64,000 nt of DNA. It comes from Melioribacteraceae bacterium (lineage in GTDB: Bacteria > Bacteroidota > Ignavibacteria > Ignavibacteriales > Melioribacteraceae). This document shows, in pieces, positions 9,866 to 19,840 of this stretch. Each line of letters begins with the position of its first letter. The first letter of the stretch is position 1. Position numbers and translations under genes: made by a program. Below the pieces are notes generated by a model, which worked only from the letters and a program-made list of their open reading frames with translations, was not told the origin of the DNA and did not search any database. The stretch spans positions 1 to 64,000 of the forward strand of contig JALVFE010000016.1 of NCBI GenBank assembly GCA_027030245.1. The letters run 5' to 3'.

Positions 9866-11695
9866 CTAATTTTTCCTTTCCAGAGCGCTGTACATTTCTT
9901 CAATCAAATCCCTGTACCTTTCTTCAATAACTTTTCTTCTGATTTTCAACGACGGTGTTACCTCGCCGTTTTCAATTGTGAAAGGTTTTTCCAGCAAAGT
10001 AAACTTTCTGATTCTCTCAAAATTTGCAAGTTTTTTCTGGAATTCGTTAAATTCTTTTTCTATCAATTCGTTAATTTGTTTTAGCTTTACAAGCTCCTCT
10101 TCATTTTTATAAGCAATCCGGTGGGCATCGGCGTATTCTTTTAACGCCTCGAAATCCGGTACCACCAGAGCGGTTAAAAACATTCTTCTGTCGCCAATCA
10201 ACACAAACTGATCAATGTATTTACTTGCAAGGAACATATTCTCAATTGGAGTAGGCGCAACGTACTTTCCACCTGACGTTTTGAACAAATGTTTCTTTCT
10301 GTCGGTTATTAATAAAAATCCTTCTGCATCAAAAACGCCGATATCGCCCGTATGCAACCAACCGTCTTTTAATACTTCTTCCGTTTCTTTTTTCTTTTTG
10401 AAATAACCTTTCATTATGTTTGGACCGGAAGCAAGAATTTCACCGTCTTGAGCAATTTTAACTTCAACTCCGGGAATAGGTTTCCCGACCGTCCCGAACT
10501 TATAATCGTTAAGCCTGTTCACCGCAATTACCGGCGATGATTCGGTTAACCCGTAACCTTCGATTATTAACAAACCGACAGCTTCGAAGAACTGCCCTAA
10601 TTCTCTGGATAAAGCCGCACCGCCGGAAATAAAAAACCGTAAATTACCGCCGGTTTTCTCGCGGATTTTAGCAAACACGAGTTTATCCGCCAATTTATAT
10701 TTTAAACTTAAACCAATCGGAGCCCCGCCCGGAGTTTTCTTCTTGATCATATATTCTTTACCGGTTTCAACCGCCCACCGGAAAATTTTTTGTTTCTTTT
10801 CCGGTTCTTTCTCAATATTTCTGATAATTTTGGAATAAATTCTTTCAAACAATCTCGGCACCGCCGTCATTAAAGTCGGTTTAATTTCAAGCATGTTTGT
10901 AGATATTTTCTCTATACCTTCTGCATAAGCAATTGTAGAACCTCCGGAGAGAGCCGTGTAGTAACCAGCCATCCGTTCGAAGATATGACTTAAAGGAAGA
11001 AATGATAAAAATGTATCCGACTCGCCTATATCGAAAATTTGATGAACGGAAGTGACATTAGAGATAATATTTTTATGAGTAAGCATAACGCCTTTCGGTT
11101 CGCCCGTTGTCCCCGAAGTATAAATTATTGTACAAAGATCGTCTTCACGGTTCAATTCGCTTTGCTGTTTGTAATAATCGGGATTCTCTTTTGCAAATTC
11201 TTTTCCCATTTCCTGAACTTCGGAAAACATATAAACATCTTTCGGTCTCTCTTGCTTTATAGGTTTCATAACAACAATAAATTTGAGATATTTTAATTTG
11301 TTACGAACCTTAATTATCTTATTTAAATGCAATTCGGTTGAAACGATAACCCCTACAGCTTCGGAATCGTTTAAGATATACTGAACCGTATCGGCTGTGG
11401 AAATAGGATAAAGCGGAACGTTAACGGCTCCAAGCCCTAAAATGGCAAAATCGCTGTAAGCCCATTCAACGCGGTTTTCGGAAATAATTGCAACCTTATC
11501 CCCGCGCTTTACACCAAGGGATGCAAGGCCTAAAGCCAACGATTCCGTTTGTTCTTTAAATTCACCGTATGAAATGTCCGTATATTTTCCGTCAATTTTA
11601 CGTTTGAATACGGGTTTGGTATTCCGCTTGTCATATCCGGTAGTAAGAAAATTAAAGATATCCGGAATGGTTTTAATCTCGGTAAGTAAAGGCAT
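9866..11695 (-). CDS. Long-chain fatty-acid--CoA ligase
   Basis: An ATP-dependent acyl-CoA synthetase that activates fatty acids through an acyl-AMP intermediate. The 609-aa protein has the AMP-binding P-loop YTSGTTGEPKG (192-202), the YGLTESSP motif (381-388), TGD (449-451) and the C-terminal-domain hinge DRKKHLF with GGKYVAP (465-481). This is the FadD15/eukaryote-like branch with about 600 residues and no signal peptide. It ends toward the restriction-modification genes, 80 bases downstream of the acyltransferase gene start-side neighbour, so it may share a transcript with the HGSNAT-like gene only if read from another promoter; the two are in the same direction with fadD second in coordinate but first in transcription. 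Confidence 0.9.
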   Translation of the reverse strand: MPLLTEIKTIPDIFNFLTTGYDKRNTKPVFKRKIDGKYTDISYGEFKEQTESLALGLASLGVKRGDKVAIISENRVEWAYSDFAILGLGAVNVPLYPISTADTVQYILNDSEAVGVIVSTELHLNKIIKVRNKLKYLKFIVVMKPIKQERPKDVYMFSEVQEMGKEFAKENPDYYKQQSELNREDDLCTIIYTSGTTGEPKGVMLTHKNIISNVTSVHQIFDIGESDTFLSFLPLSHIFERMAGYYTALSGGSTIAYAEGIEKISTNMLEIKPTLMTAVPRLFERIYSKIIRNIEKEPEKKQKIFRWAVETGKEYMIKKKTPGGAPIGLSLKYKLADKLVFAKIREKTGGNLRFFISGGAALSRELGQFFEAVGLLIIEGYGLTESSPVIAVNRLNDYKFGTVGKPIPGVEVKIAQDGEILASGPNIMKGYFKKKKETEEVLKDGWLHTGDIGVFDAEGFLLITDRKKHLFKTSGGKYVAPTPIENMFLASKYIDQFVLIGDRRMFLTALVVPDFEALKEYADAHRIAYKNEEELVKLKQINELIEKEFNEFQKKLANFERIRKFTLLEKPFTIENGEVTPSLKIRRKVIEERYRDLIEEMYSALERKN

Positions 11696-11775
11696 AATCT
11701 TTCTCCCATGATTAATTTATATTTAATTTATAATTGTAAACTTAAAAACGCAAATTGCCGGGAATACAAAACAAG

Positions 11776-12894
11776 TTAAACTTTAATAAATATTTTCTTC
11801 TCGTATAAAATCCACATCAAGCCCAGCCAAATTAATACGTAAACAATTGCCATCGCAAGCGACGCATTAATCGGAGAAAGCCATGTGGCAAAATAATGCG
11901 AATACAAATAATATTTTACGGACACGGTTTTTCCCGAATCATTTATTTTTGTCAAGTATAACATTTTTGCAACCAATCCCGATAAGAAATAAACCGTTAT
12001 TGCGTTCAATCCGTAAACTTGAAAAGGTTTCGCCCACCAAGTAACACCTTTAACATCAATAAACCAATAACATACGGCTAAAAACTGAAGAGCAAGTCCG
12101 CCGGTGTATAACACGTACGAGCTTGTCCAAATACTTTTGTTCATGGGGAACCACATATCCCACACATAACCGGAAAACATCAGAAAAACGCCATACACAA
12201 ACAAGTTAACGGTTTTTTCTTTTTTATCTTTTTCCGACGAAAGCAGATGCCCTGTTAAAACTCCCAACATACCGGTTGATATTGCCGGAATTGTACTCAA
12301 AACACCTTCGGGGTCCCAGGTTTTAGTTGCACGCCACATGTGACCGTCGAGAATTAATCTATCGAGCCAAGCCGCAAGGTTTTTCCCCTTTTCCAAAGTG
12401 GCATAGCCTAAATCGGGCACCGGAATTAACGTCATTATCAACCAATAAGCAATTAACAGGAAAAAAGTAATAAACACCTGAACTTTAAAATCAGATTTTA
12501 AGAATATAATCGAGGAAATTAAATAAACTACGGCAATTCGTTGCAGTACGCCGGGGATTCTGATTGTGGTCAAATTAAAATACGGGAAGCCTGCCATGAA
12601 TACACCTAACGCAAACAACGTAATACTTCTTCTTAAAATTTTTAATAATATACGATTTAAATTATCCCCTCTTTGTTTTCTTTTTGATAAGGATAATGTT
12701 ATGGCAACTCCCATTATGAACAAGAAAAACGGAAATATTAAATCCGTCGGGGTGCAACCGTTCCATTCGGCATGTTCCAGAGCAGGATATACATGACTCC
12801 AACTACCCGGATTGTTAACTAAAATCATGCCGGCAATGGTTATTCCCCGGAAAACATCCAACGATATTAATCTTTTTTTGGGATCAACATTCAT
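11776..12894 (-). CDS. HGSNAT/NagX-like membrane acyltransferase
   Basis: A 372-aa multi-pass inner-membrane protein of the DUF5009/heparan-alpha-glucosaminide N-acetyltransferase-like family. The N-terminal family signature is clear: RLISLDVFRGITIAGMILVN (residues 8-27), then a segment with PALEHAEWNGCTPTDLIFP (35-53 region) leading into FFLFIMGVA. About ten hydrophobic helices follow. Family members acetylate amino sugars such as glucosamine across a membrane, often in glycan scavenging; the substrate here is unknown. It lies 80 bases downstream of the ligase gene start (11695) on the same strand and is divergent from the YqaA-like gene. Confidence 0.85.
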   Translation of the reverse strand: MNVDPKKRLISLDVFRGITIAGMILVNNPGSWSHVYPALEHAEWNGCTPTDLIFPFFLFIMGVAITLSLSKRKQRGDNLNRILLKILRRSITLFALGVFMAGFPYFNLTTIRIPGVLQRIAVVYLISSIIFLKSDFKVQVFITFFLLIAYWLIMTLIPVPDLGYATLEKGKNLAAWLDRLILDGHMWRATKTWDPEGVLSTIPAISTGMLGVLTGHLLSSEKDKKEKTVNLFVYGVFLMFSGYVWDMWFPMNKSIWTSSYVLYTGGLALQFLAVCYWFIDVKGVTWWAKPFQVYGLNAITVYFLSGLVAKMLYLTKINDSGKTVSVKYYLYSHYFATWLSPINASLAMAIVYVLIWLGLMWILYEKKIFIKV

Positions 12895-13050
12895 AATCCG
12901 TTAACAATCTTAATTTGGAATAAAGTTTGTTTTGTGATTTGAAATACGGGATTCCATTCTATTTTCAATAGATTTGCACGAAAGAATTTTTAGTGTCAAA
13001 AATAATTTTTCCGTATTATTAAAAGTCATTTTCCAATATATAAATATTTT

Positions 13051-13665
13051 ATGAATTTGATAAGAAAAATATACGATTGGGTTTTACACTGGGCGGAAAC
13101 TCCATACGGACCGATTGCGCTTTTCCTTTTGGCATTTGCGGAATCTTCGTTTTTTCCAGTTCCGCCGGATGCTTTGTTAATAGCGCTTGTTCTCGGCGCG
13201 CGAAAAAAGGCTTTCAAATTGGCAGCTAACTGTACAACCGCTTCTGTTTTAGGCGCGTTGTTAGGTTACGGGATCGGGTACTTCGCATGGTGGAATTCAC
13301 CAAGTGAATTTTCCGACATCGCAAATTTTTTCCTAACAAATATTCCCGGTTTTAACGAAAGAATATTTTATGAAGTAAAATCTTTATATGATAAATACAA
13401 TTTCTGGATTGTTTTTACTGCCGGTTTCACTCCAATCCCTTACAAAGTATTTACTATTTCTGCCGGTGCTTTCGATATAAATCTGCCCTTGTTCATTTTA
13501 GCATCGGTGGTAAGTCGCGGAGCAAGGTTTTTTATTGTTGCCGGACTTATTTGGAAATTCGGCGAACAAATTAAAACCTTTATCGATAAATATTTTGATT
13601 GGCTTGCAATAGCATTTACGGTGTTGTTAATCGGCGGTTTCGTAGTAATAAATTATATGTTCTGA
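13051..13665 (+). CDS. YqaA/DedA-family membrane protein
   Basis: A 204-aa integral membrane protein of the SNARE-associated/VTT (DedA, YqaA) type. The segment FAESSFFPVPPDALLIAL (residues 29-47) is the family's re-entrant region with conserved Glu and Pro, and GFTPIPYKVFTISAGAF (about 126-142) is the matching second half. Three to four further hydrophobic helices are visible. Such proteins are linked to lipid flipping and membrane homeostasis; the precise cargo here is unknown. It is a single gene, convergent with tkt, with a hairpin downstream. Confidence 0.85.
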   Translation: MNLIRKIYDWVLHWAETPYGPIALFLLAFAESSFFPVPPDALLIALVLGARKKAFKLAANCTTASVLGALLGYGIGYFAWWNSPSEFSDIANFFLTNIPGFNERIFYEVKSLYDKYNFWIVFTAGFTPIPYKVFTISAGAFDINLPLFILASVVSRGARFFIVAGLIWKFGEQIKTFIDKYFDWLAIAFTVLLIGGFVVINYMF

Positions 13666-13678
13666 TATATACCATAAA

Positions 13679-13695
13679 CCCGTTTAAATAACGGG
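13679..13695 (+). terminator. Hairpin after the YqaA-like gene
   Basis: CCCGTT (13679-13684) and AACGGG (13690-13695) form a 6-bp stem with a 5-base loop, followed on the plus strand by AAGCTTTTGTTTATT. It sits between convergent genes, so termination of the YqaA-like gene is the natural reading. The T-run is interrupted, so the strength is uncertain. Confidence 0.5.
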
Positions 13696-13771
13696 AAGCT
13701 TTTGTTTATTAATTCTGCCCTGAATTTTTTACAAATTCCCGGTTAATTCCCAAACAAATTTGTATGTAAAA

Positions 13772-15784
13772 TCATCCTTGTAATAATTCATCAACTTTAC
13801 TAAGAACGTGTTCCACCGTAAATCCGTATTTCTCGAATAAAATACCGGCCGGAGCGGATGCGCCGTATTTTTCAATACTGATAATTGCATTCCGGTTTCC
13901 GGTATATCTTTCCCAACCGAGACCGACTGCTGCTTCTATCGATATTTTAACTTTAACATTTTGGGGAATAACCGTGTTTTTATATTCTTCGCTTTGCATT
14001 TCAAACAATTCCCAACTCGGCATGCTTACAACATTTACTTTTATATCTTTTTCTTTTTCCAATAATTCTGCCGCATTTAAAGCCAAATGCACTTCCGAAC
14101 CGGTTGCTATCAACAACACATCAGGTACTTCCGCCGCATTTTTCAATATATACGCGCCTTTTTCCAAATTATCCGCAGATGAAAATTTAGTGCGATCGAT
14201 TACGGGCAGTTTTTGTCTGGTTAAAATTATTGCAACCGGACCGCCTTTATGTTGAAGCGCATATTTCCAAGCAGTTACTGTTTCATTCGCATCTGCCGGT
14301 CTTATTACTACAAATTTCGGTATTGCCCGCAATGCGGCAAGGTGTTCAACCGGTTGATGAGTGGGACCGTCTTCACCCAAACCAATGCTATCGTGAGTAA
14401 AAACATAAATTGGTTTAATTTTGGATAGCCCGGCTATCCTTATCGAAGGTCTTAAATAATCAGAAAAAACTAAAAATGTTCCGCCGTAAGGGATTACTCC
14501 GCCATACAAAGCCATTCCGTTTAAGATACCTGCCATTGCATGTTCCCTAATTCCGAAATGCAAATTTCTACCGGCTCTGTTATTTGCGGAAAAATCGGGA
14601 TAATCTTTCAGATAAGTATTATTGGACGGAGCAAGGTCCGCAGAACCGCCGAAAAGAGTCGGGAGATTTTTGGCAATTGCGTTTAACACTTTACCCGAAG
14701 CCGCACGCGTTGCCAGTTTTTCGTTGTAATCCTTAAATTCCGGTAAACTGTTAATCCAATCCGTTCCAAAATCACCTTTAAAAATATTTTCAAATAACAA
14801 CGCATCTTCCGGATATTTTTCTTTATATGTTTCCCAATTTTCTTCCCATTCTTTTTCGTATCCTTTACCGTTTATTTTAACAGCTTCAAAATGCTCTCTA
14901 ACTTCTCCGGGAATGAAAAAAGTTTTATCTTCTGGCCAACCCAAATTCTTTTTTGTCAGCTTTACTTCTTCTTCACCAAGCGGTGAACCGTGTACGGAAG
15001 CCGTATCTTGTTTGTTCGGACTACCGAAACCAATGTGAGTATTCGTAACAATTAAAACCGGTCTATCGGATTTTTGAGCTTTTAATATATTCAACTCAAG
15101 TTCATCCAAATCATTTACATCTTTAACATGCAATACTTCCCAACCATAAGCTTCAAATCTTTTGCTTACGTTTTCAGACATTGCCAAATCCAACTTACCG
15201 TCAATCGTGATTTTATTATTATCATAAAACACAATTAAATTGTTCAATTTATTATGCCCTGCAAACGAAGCGGCTTCGTGAGAGATTCCTTCCATCATAT
15301 CACCGTCGCCGGCAATTGCATAAATTTTATTGTTTAATATTTTAATATCTTCTTTGTTAAATTTATATGATAGGAAAGAATATGCCAAAGCCATTCCCAC
15401 CGCATTTGCGAATCCTTGTCCTAACGGTCCGGTTGTTGTTTCAACGCCCGGCGTTAAACCGTATTCCGGATGCCCCGGAGTGATACTTCCCCATTGCCTG
15501 AAATTTTTCAAATCTTCCAACGATATGTTATAGCCGGAGAGATGCAAAGAAGCGTATAGCAACATGCTTCCGTGACCAGCGGAAAGGACAAACCTGTCTC
15601 TGTTAATCCATTTAGGATTTGCCGGATTATGTTTCATAATTTTGGAATAAAGCAGGTAAGCAATGGGCGCACATCCCATCGGCATTCCCGGGTGCCCCGA
15701 ATTTGCTTTTTGAATTGCATCAACGGCTAAAAATCTTATTGTATTTATACTTTTTTCATGAATGTTTTGCTCGATAAAATTCAT
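13772..15784 (-). CDS. tkt: Transketolase
   Basis: Thiamine-diphosphate enzyme of the pentose phosphate pathway, moving two-carbon units between sugar phosphates. The 670-aa length fits bacterial full-length transketolase. Visible motifs are AIQKANSGHPGMPMGCAPIA (near residue 25), the cofactor-binding GDGDMMEGISHEAA with downstream NNKITIDG, and the pyrimidine-domain segments PYGGTFLVFSDY and GLGEDGPTHQPVEH. The start ATG is 8 bases after the stop of an unknown membrane-protein gene, and fumC lies further upstream, so the three are probably one transcript. Confidence 0.96.
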   Translation of the reverse strand: MNFIEQNIHEKSINTIRFLAVDAIQKANSGHPGMPMGCAPIAYLLYSKIMKHNPANPKWINRDRFVLSAGHGSMLLYASLHLSGYNISLEDLKNFRQWGSITPGHPEYGLTPGVETTTGPLGQGFANAVGMALAYSFLSYKFNKEDIKILNNKIYAIAGDGDMMEGISHEAASFAGHNKLNNLIVFYDNNKITIDGKLDLAMSENVSKRFEAYGWEVLHVKDVNDLDELELNILKAQKSDRPVLIVTNTHIGFGSPNKQDTASVHGSPLGEEEVKLTKKNLGWPEDKTFFIPGEVREHFEAVKINGKGYEKEWEENWETYKEKYPEDALLFENIFKGDFGTDWINSLPEFKDYNEKLATRAASGKVLNAIAKNLPTLFGGSADLAPSNNTYLKDYPDFSANNRAGRNLHFGIREHAMAGILNGMALYGGVIPYGGTFLVFSDYLRPSIRIAGLSKIKPIYVFTHDSIGLGEDGPTHQPVEHLAALRAIPKFVVIRPADANETVTAWKYALQHKGGPVAIILTRQKLPVIDRTKFSSADNLEKGAYILKNAAEVPDVLLIATGSEVHLALNAAELLEKEKDIKVNVVSMPSWELFEMQSEEYKNTVIPQNVKVKISIEAAVGLGWERYTGNRNAIISIEKYGASAPAGILFEKYGFTVEHVLSKVDELLQG

Positions 15785-15792
15785 ATCCTTCC

Positions 15793-16458
15793 CTAATTAT
15801 TTTCCGCTTTTGTTGTTTTATTCGATTTGATGAAATAAACGATAAACCAAAATAAAATAAAAGCAAATTTACATAAAATACTTTCAACTGCGAAGAACAT
15901 TTCCGGAAAAATTCTCGTAACAATAAATCCAGGAATAAAAGTTATTGCGTATCCCCAAAAAATAATTTTCCATAGTTTAATTTTGTAAATGCCGGAACGA
16001 ACAAAGTAAGATTTATATAAAGAGATTATTAATATCACCAAAACGGGCAGGTAGTAAAACAATCCGTACAGAAAACCGAGCGGGTAATTATAAGCGGCAT
16101 AATACGGCGTACATTTCAAAACTTCGAATTTGCTTAAGACGGTTAAATAATAAACCGTAAAAAAAGCCGCCGGTAAAAAGATCAGTAAAGTATATTTCGA
16201 TTTGACTTCACCGAACCGCCAAACCGCAAATAATCCCAACGGCGGCATGAATGTGATTGTTACAAACGCCAGATAAGTTACAACCGGAATTTTTAATTCC
16301 ATTCCGCAAATTAAAAACTCGAAAAATTGGTAAACAGCTAATAAAACAAGAAGTACAGTGAAAAGATAATTTGTTTTGTTTTTCCCGGATGAGCGGATGA
16401 CAAAAATCAACAATAAGAATTCAATCGAAAAAAATATGAGTGATAAAACTCCGTTCAT
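15793..16458 (-). CDS. Uncharacterised seven-helix membrane protein
   Basis: A 221-aa hydrophobic protein with about seven predicted membrane segments and a short Lys-rich C-terminus (KSNKTTKAENN). The helix spacing and the VYQFFEFLIC-like second helix recall the seven-helix sensor modules found at the N-terminus of some histidine kinases, but no kinase or other output domain is attached. I do not recognise a family with certainty. It lies between fumC and tkt on the same strand, 8 bases from tkt, so it is likely co-expressed with central-carbon genes. Confidence 0.65.
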   Translation of the reverse strand: MNGVLSLIFFSIEFLLLIFVIRSSGKNKTNYLFTVLLVLLAVYQFFEFLICGMELKIPVVTYLAFVTITFMPPLGLFAVWRFGEVKSKYTLLIFLPAAFFTVYYLTVLSKFEVLKCTPYYAAYNYPLGFLYGLFYYLPVLVILIISLYKSYFVRSGIYKIKLWKIIFWGYAITFIPGFIVTRIFPEMFFAVESILCKFAFILFWFIVYFIKSNKTTKAENN

Positions 16459-16486
16459 AAAAATCCGGTAAGTTTAGGTAAGATAA

Positions 16487-16513
16487 GGGAGCCGCTTTTG
16501 CATCACGGCTCCC
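16487..16513 (-). terminator. Hairpin downstream of fumC
   Basis: Arms GGGAGCCG (16487-16494) and CGGCTCCC (16506-16513) form an 8-bp GC-rich stem just after the fumC stop. In the transcribed direction it is followed by TTATCTTACC, a poor U-run, so partial termination or transcript-end protection is more likely than a full stop. Confidence 0.55.
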
Positions 16514-16519
16514 GCATAA

Positions 16520-17911
16520 TTATAAATTCGGTCCGATCATTTTTTCAGGTCTAACATATTCATCGAATTGTTCCGCAGTGAGAATACCAAGCTCGACTGC
16601 AGCTTCTTTCAAAGTTTTATTTTCCGCGTAAGCTTTCTTCGCAATTTTAGCGGCATTATCGTATCCGATGTACGGATTAAGCGCCGTTACTAACATTAAT
16701 GAATTTTCCAAATGTTTCTCAATGTTTTCTTTGTTAGGTTTAATTCCGACTACCGCTTTATCGGTAAAGCTTTCGCACGCATCGGAAATTAATCTGATTG
16801 ATTGAAGAAGGTTATAAATCATTACCGGTTTGTAAACATTCAACTCGAAGTTACCGCTTGCGCCCGCAAAATTAATGGTTGCGTCGTTTCCCATAACTTG
16901 CACGCAAACCATGGTCATTGCTTCGGCTTGCGTAGGATTAACTTTCCCCGGCATAATTGAACTTCCCGGTTCATTTGCCGGCAGAGTAATTTCTCCTATT
17001 CCGCAGCGGGGACCGGAAGCCAACCAACGAATATCGTTTGCTATTTTCATTAATGATGCGGCGATCGTTTTCAGAACACCGCTTGCTTCTACTATTGCAT
17101 CATGAGCGGCAAGAGCTTCGAATTTATTGGGAGCCGATTTGAATTTTAGTCCCGTAATCTCCGATATTTTTTGCGCCGCAAGTTCGGCGAATTGCGGATG
17201 TGTGTTCAAGCCCGTTCCAACAGCCGTACCGCCGAGAGCAAGTTCCGATAACCGCGGTAAACATGCATGGATTCTTGCCAAACCGTTAGTTAATTGTTGA
17301 ACATATCCGGAAAATTCCTGACCGAGCGTCAACGGAACCGCATCCATCAAATGTGTTCTTCCTATTTTTACAATGTCCTTAAACTCTTCCGCTTTTTCGG
17401 CAAGTGCATCCCTTAATTTTGTAACCATTGGGATTAATCTTCTGTTGATTTCCTCAACCGCGGCAATGTGCATTGCAGTCGGGAATGTATCGTTGGACGA
17501 TTGCGCTTTATTAACATCATCGTTCGGGTGAATTGGATTTTTGCTGCCGAGTTTACCTCCGGCCATTTCGATTGCGCGGTTTGCTATAACCTCGTTTGTG
17601 TTCATGTTAGTCTGTGTGCCGCTTCCCGTTTGCCAAACAACCAAAGGGAAATGTTCATCAAGCTTACCTTCGATAACTTCATCGGCGGCTTTTACTATCA
17701 AATCCGCTTTTTCCGCCGGTAAAACTCCGAGTTCTTTATTTGCCAAAGCTGCGGCTTTTTTTAATATTCCCAATGCCCTTATTAATTCCCGCGGAAATCT
17801 TTCGCCTCCGATTTTAAAATTCATCAACGATCTGGCGGTTTGTGCACCGTAATATTTATCGGCGGGTACTTTTACTTCTCCCATCGTATCGGTTTCAATT
17901 CTATATTCCAT
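16520..17911 (-). CDS. fumC: Fumarate hydratase, class II
   Basis: Interconverts fumarate and malate in the TCA cycle. The superfamily signature [11 protein letters not shown] is present, along with [20 protein letters not shown] and [14 protein letters not shown]-like [15 protein letters not shown]. An upstream in-frame ATG exists at 17947, but the ATG at 17911 follows GGAGGTTAAA directly and gives [18 protein letters not shown], the normal N-terminus. The resulting 463 aa fits the family. A GC-rich hairpin lies between it and the downstream membrane-protein gene. Confidence 0.95.
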   Translation of the reverse strand: MEYRIETDTMGEVKVPADKYYGAQTARSLMNFKIGGERFPRELIRALGILKKAAALANKELGVLPAEKADLIVKAADEVIEGKLDEHFPLVVWQTGSGTQTNMNTNEVIANRAIEMAGGKLGSKNPIHPNDDVNKAQSSNDTFPTAMHIAAVEEINRRLIPMVTKLRDALAEKAEEFKDIVKIGRTHLMDAVPLTLGQEFSGYVQQLTNGLARIHACLPRLSELALGGTAVGTGLNTHPQFAELAAQKISEITGLKFKSAPNKFEALAAHDAIVEASGVLKTIAASLMKIANDIRWLASGPRCGIGEITLPANEPGSSIMPGKVNPTQAEAMTMVCVQVMGNDATINFAGASGNFELNVYKPVMIYNLLQSIRLISDACESFTDKAVVGIKPNKENIEKHLENSLMLVTALNPYIGYDNAAKIAKKAYAENKTLKEAAVELGILTAEQFDEYVRPEKMIGPNL

Positions 17912-18052
17912 TTTAACCTCCGCAAATTTTTTGAAATTCTTATTCAAAAAATAAGTTAATCATATACGAATATCAATTTATAAAGATATTTTATGCTCTA
18001 AAATTTTTTCGCAAACAAAATCTACAATCTTAATTATTACAATTAACAATGT

Positions 18053-18694
18053 TTATTTGTCTATGGAAGTGATTCTTCTGGCGCCGACGTATCTTTTTTT
18101 GAAGTACTTATTATTAAGCGGAGTGATTGTTACACCTTGAATTGAACTTGCATGGGCAAAGAGCGAATCGCCGAGATAAATTCCCACGTGCCCGGGGAAC
18201 GAGCCGGTTTGAGTATCAAAATAAACAAGATCGCCGAATTTCAGATCTGTGACTTTATCACCTACTTTAAACTGTTCCCGTGCGGTTCTGGGCAATTCTA
18301 TTCCGAGTGAATTTCTGTAAACCTGCTGGGTAAACGCCGAACAATCGATACCGTTTTTAGATTGACCGCCGTATTTATACGGTGTATCGAGAAATTTAAC
18401 TACTTCGAAAAGTAATTTCTCCCTTGAAGTTAACGAACCGTTTAGTTTTTTAATTTTTCCCAGTTTCTTCTGGAATTCTTCAACGGTAACAACATCTGCG
18501 GATTTGCCGGTATTGGTGTTATGATATTTTTTCTTTTCAACGGTCTTGTTCTTTCCGTAACGGATCGAACCGGTATTTTCGGATTCGCTTTTCTTTGCGA
18601 CCTTATATCTTGTGTAAGATGTAGTTGATGAGCACGAAGTAAAAAAGTTTACGGTAAGTACAAGTAACCCGATATAAAAAATCCCGGTTTTCAT
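18053..18694 (-). CDS. NlpC/P60 family lipoprotein endopeptidase
   Basis: A 213-aa predicted lipoprotein that cuts peptidoglycan stem peptides. The signal peptide ends in a lipobox FTSC with Cys21. A charged low-complexity stretch (30-80) precedes the catalytic domain (about 95-210), which shows YKYGGQSKNGIDCSAF with Cys118, GHVGIY with His169 and FAHAS with His181. It starts 6 bases after the rpoD stop, so it is probably expressed with the primary sigma factor, an unusual pairing that would tie wall remodelling to housekeeping transcription. Confidence 0.9.
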   Translation of the reverse strand: MKTGIFYIGLLVLTVNFFTSCSSTTSYTRYKVAKKSESENTGSIRYGKNKTVEKKKYHNTNTGKSADVVTVEEFQKKLGKIKKLNGSLTSREKLLFEVVKFLDTPYKYGGQSKNGIDCSAFTQQVYRNSLGIELPRTAREQFKVGDKVTDLKFGDLVYFDTQTGSFPGHVGIYLGDSLFAHASSIQGVTITPLNNKYFKKRYVGARRITSIDK

Positions 18695-18700
18695 TGTTAC

Positions 18701-19555
18701 TTATCCCAAATAAGCGCGGAGATGCCTGCTTCTTGAAGTATGCCTTAATCTTCTGATAGCTTTTTCTTTAATTTGCCGGACCCGTTCCCTTGTAAGATTG
18801 AATTTTTCCCCTATTTCTTCCAAAGTTAAAGGATGTTCAACATCGATTCCGAAATATAATTTAATCACTTCCGCTTCACGCTCCGTTAAAGTGGAAAGCG
18901 CACGTTCTATCTCGTTTTTAAGGGATGCGGACATTAACAAAGTATCGGGTGAAGGATCATCTTCGTCGGATAATACGTCAATCAGTCTATTATCTTCACC
19001 TTGAGAGAACGGAGCATCCATTGAAACACTTTTGCTCGCAATTTTCAATGTATCCGATATTTCATCCAAATCCATGTCCAATTCCTGAGCCAATTCGGTT
19101 GCGCTCGGTTCCCGTTCGTATTCCTGTTCAAGATTGCTGTATGCCCTTCCGATTTTATTTAAAGTACCGACTCTGTTCAGCGGTAATCGTACTATTCTGG
19201 ATTGTTCGGCTAAAGCTTGCAAAATTGATTGTCTTATCCACCACACAGCATAAGAAATAAATTTGAACCCTCTTGTTTCATCGAATCTTTTTGCGGCTTT
19301 TATTAATCCTAAATTGCCCTCGTTTATAAGATCGCCGAGCGACAAACCTTGATTTTGATACTGTTTGGCTACGCTAACAACAAATCTTAAATTCGATTTT
19401 ACCAATTTTTCGAGAGCTTTCTGGTCGCCTTTTTTTATACGTATTGCAAGATCAATTTCTTCTTCGGGAGTAAGTAAATCCACTTTCCCGATTTCTTGCA
19501 AATACTTATCGAGTGATTGATTTTCCCGGTTTGTAAATTGTTTTGTTATCTTCAA
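18701..19555 (-). CDS. rpoD: Primary RNA polymerase sigma factor (RpoD-type, short form)
   Basis: A 284-aa sigma-70 factor with regions 1.2 to 4.2 and no region 1.1, the form usual in Bacteroidota and relatives. Region 1.2 is [20 protein letters not shown], region 2 holds [35 protein letters not shown] and [14 protein letters not shown], region 3 includes [11 protein letters not shown], and region 4 has [20 protein letters not shown]. It is downstream of deoB and two eutN-like genes and upstream of an NlpC/P60 lipoprotein gene with short gaps throughout. Confidence 0.93.
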   Translation of the reverse strand: MKITKQFTNRENQSLDKYLQEIGKVDLLTPEEEIDLAIRIKKGDQKALEKLVKSNLRFVVSVAKQYQNQGLSLGDLINEGNLGLIKAAKRFDETRGFKFISYAVWWIRQSILQALAEQSRIVRLPLNRVGTLNKIGRAYSNLEQEYEREPSATELAQELDMDLDEISDTLKIASKSVSMDAPFSQGEDNRLIDVLSDEDDPSPDTLLMSASLKNEIERALSTLTEREAEVIKLYFGIDVEHPLTLEEIGEKFNLTRERVRQIKEKAIRRLRHTSRSRHLRAYLG

Positions 19556-19570
19556 GACTACTACCCTTTT

Positions 19571-19840
19571 TTAATTTTTAGAATTGATTGAATCAACAAT
19601 TCCCACAATCGAAGCATCGACCGGAGCCATATCGACATCCATAGCAATTACCGATTCGCTCGAAGTTGCATAAAAAACAATTTCACCCGGCCCGGCTCCA
19701 ATTGTATCCACGGCAACAATCGGATCGCCGACCTCATTCATTTTAGCGTCAATAGGTTGAATAAATTGCAGTTTATAACCTTTCACCGATTCATATTTTC
19801 TTGTAGCCCAAATAGTTCCGATAACTCTCGCCAAAATCAT
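19571..19840 (-). CDS. EutN/CcmL-type microcompartment vertex protein (second of tandem pair)
   Basis: An 89-aa protein of the pentameric shell-vertex family that caps corners of bacterial microcompartments. The N-terminus MILARVIGTIWATRKYESVKG and the core VDTIGAGPGEIVFYATSS with the closing VDASIVGIVDSI match the family pattern. Its start ATG directly abuts the stop of the upstream paralogue. No hexameric shell protein (BMC-H or BMC-T), aldehyde dehydrogenase or PduL-like gene is in the window, so this is an orphan with respect to a visible microcompartment locus. Confidence 0.88.
   Translation of the reverse strand: MILARVIGTIWATRKYESVKGYKLQFIQPIDAKMNEVGDPIVAVDTIGAGPGEIVFYATSSESVIAMDVDMAPVDASIVGIVDSINSKN

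Noticed and set aside
17911-17947. Longer N-terminus for fumarase
   Set aside because: The ATG at 17911 has GGAGG at ideal distance and gives the family-typical start; the extra 12 residues would swallow that site.
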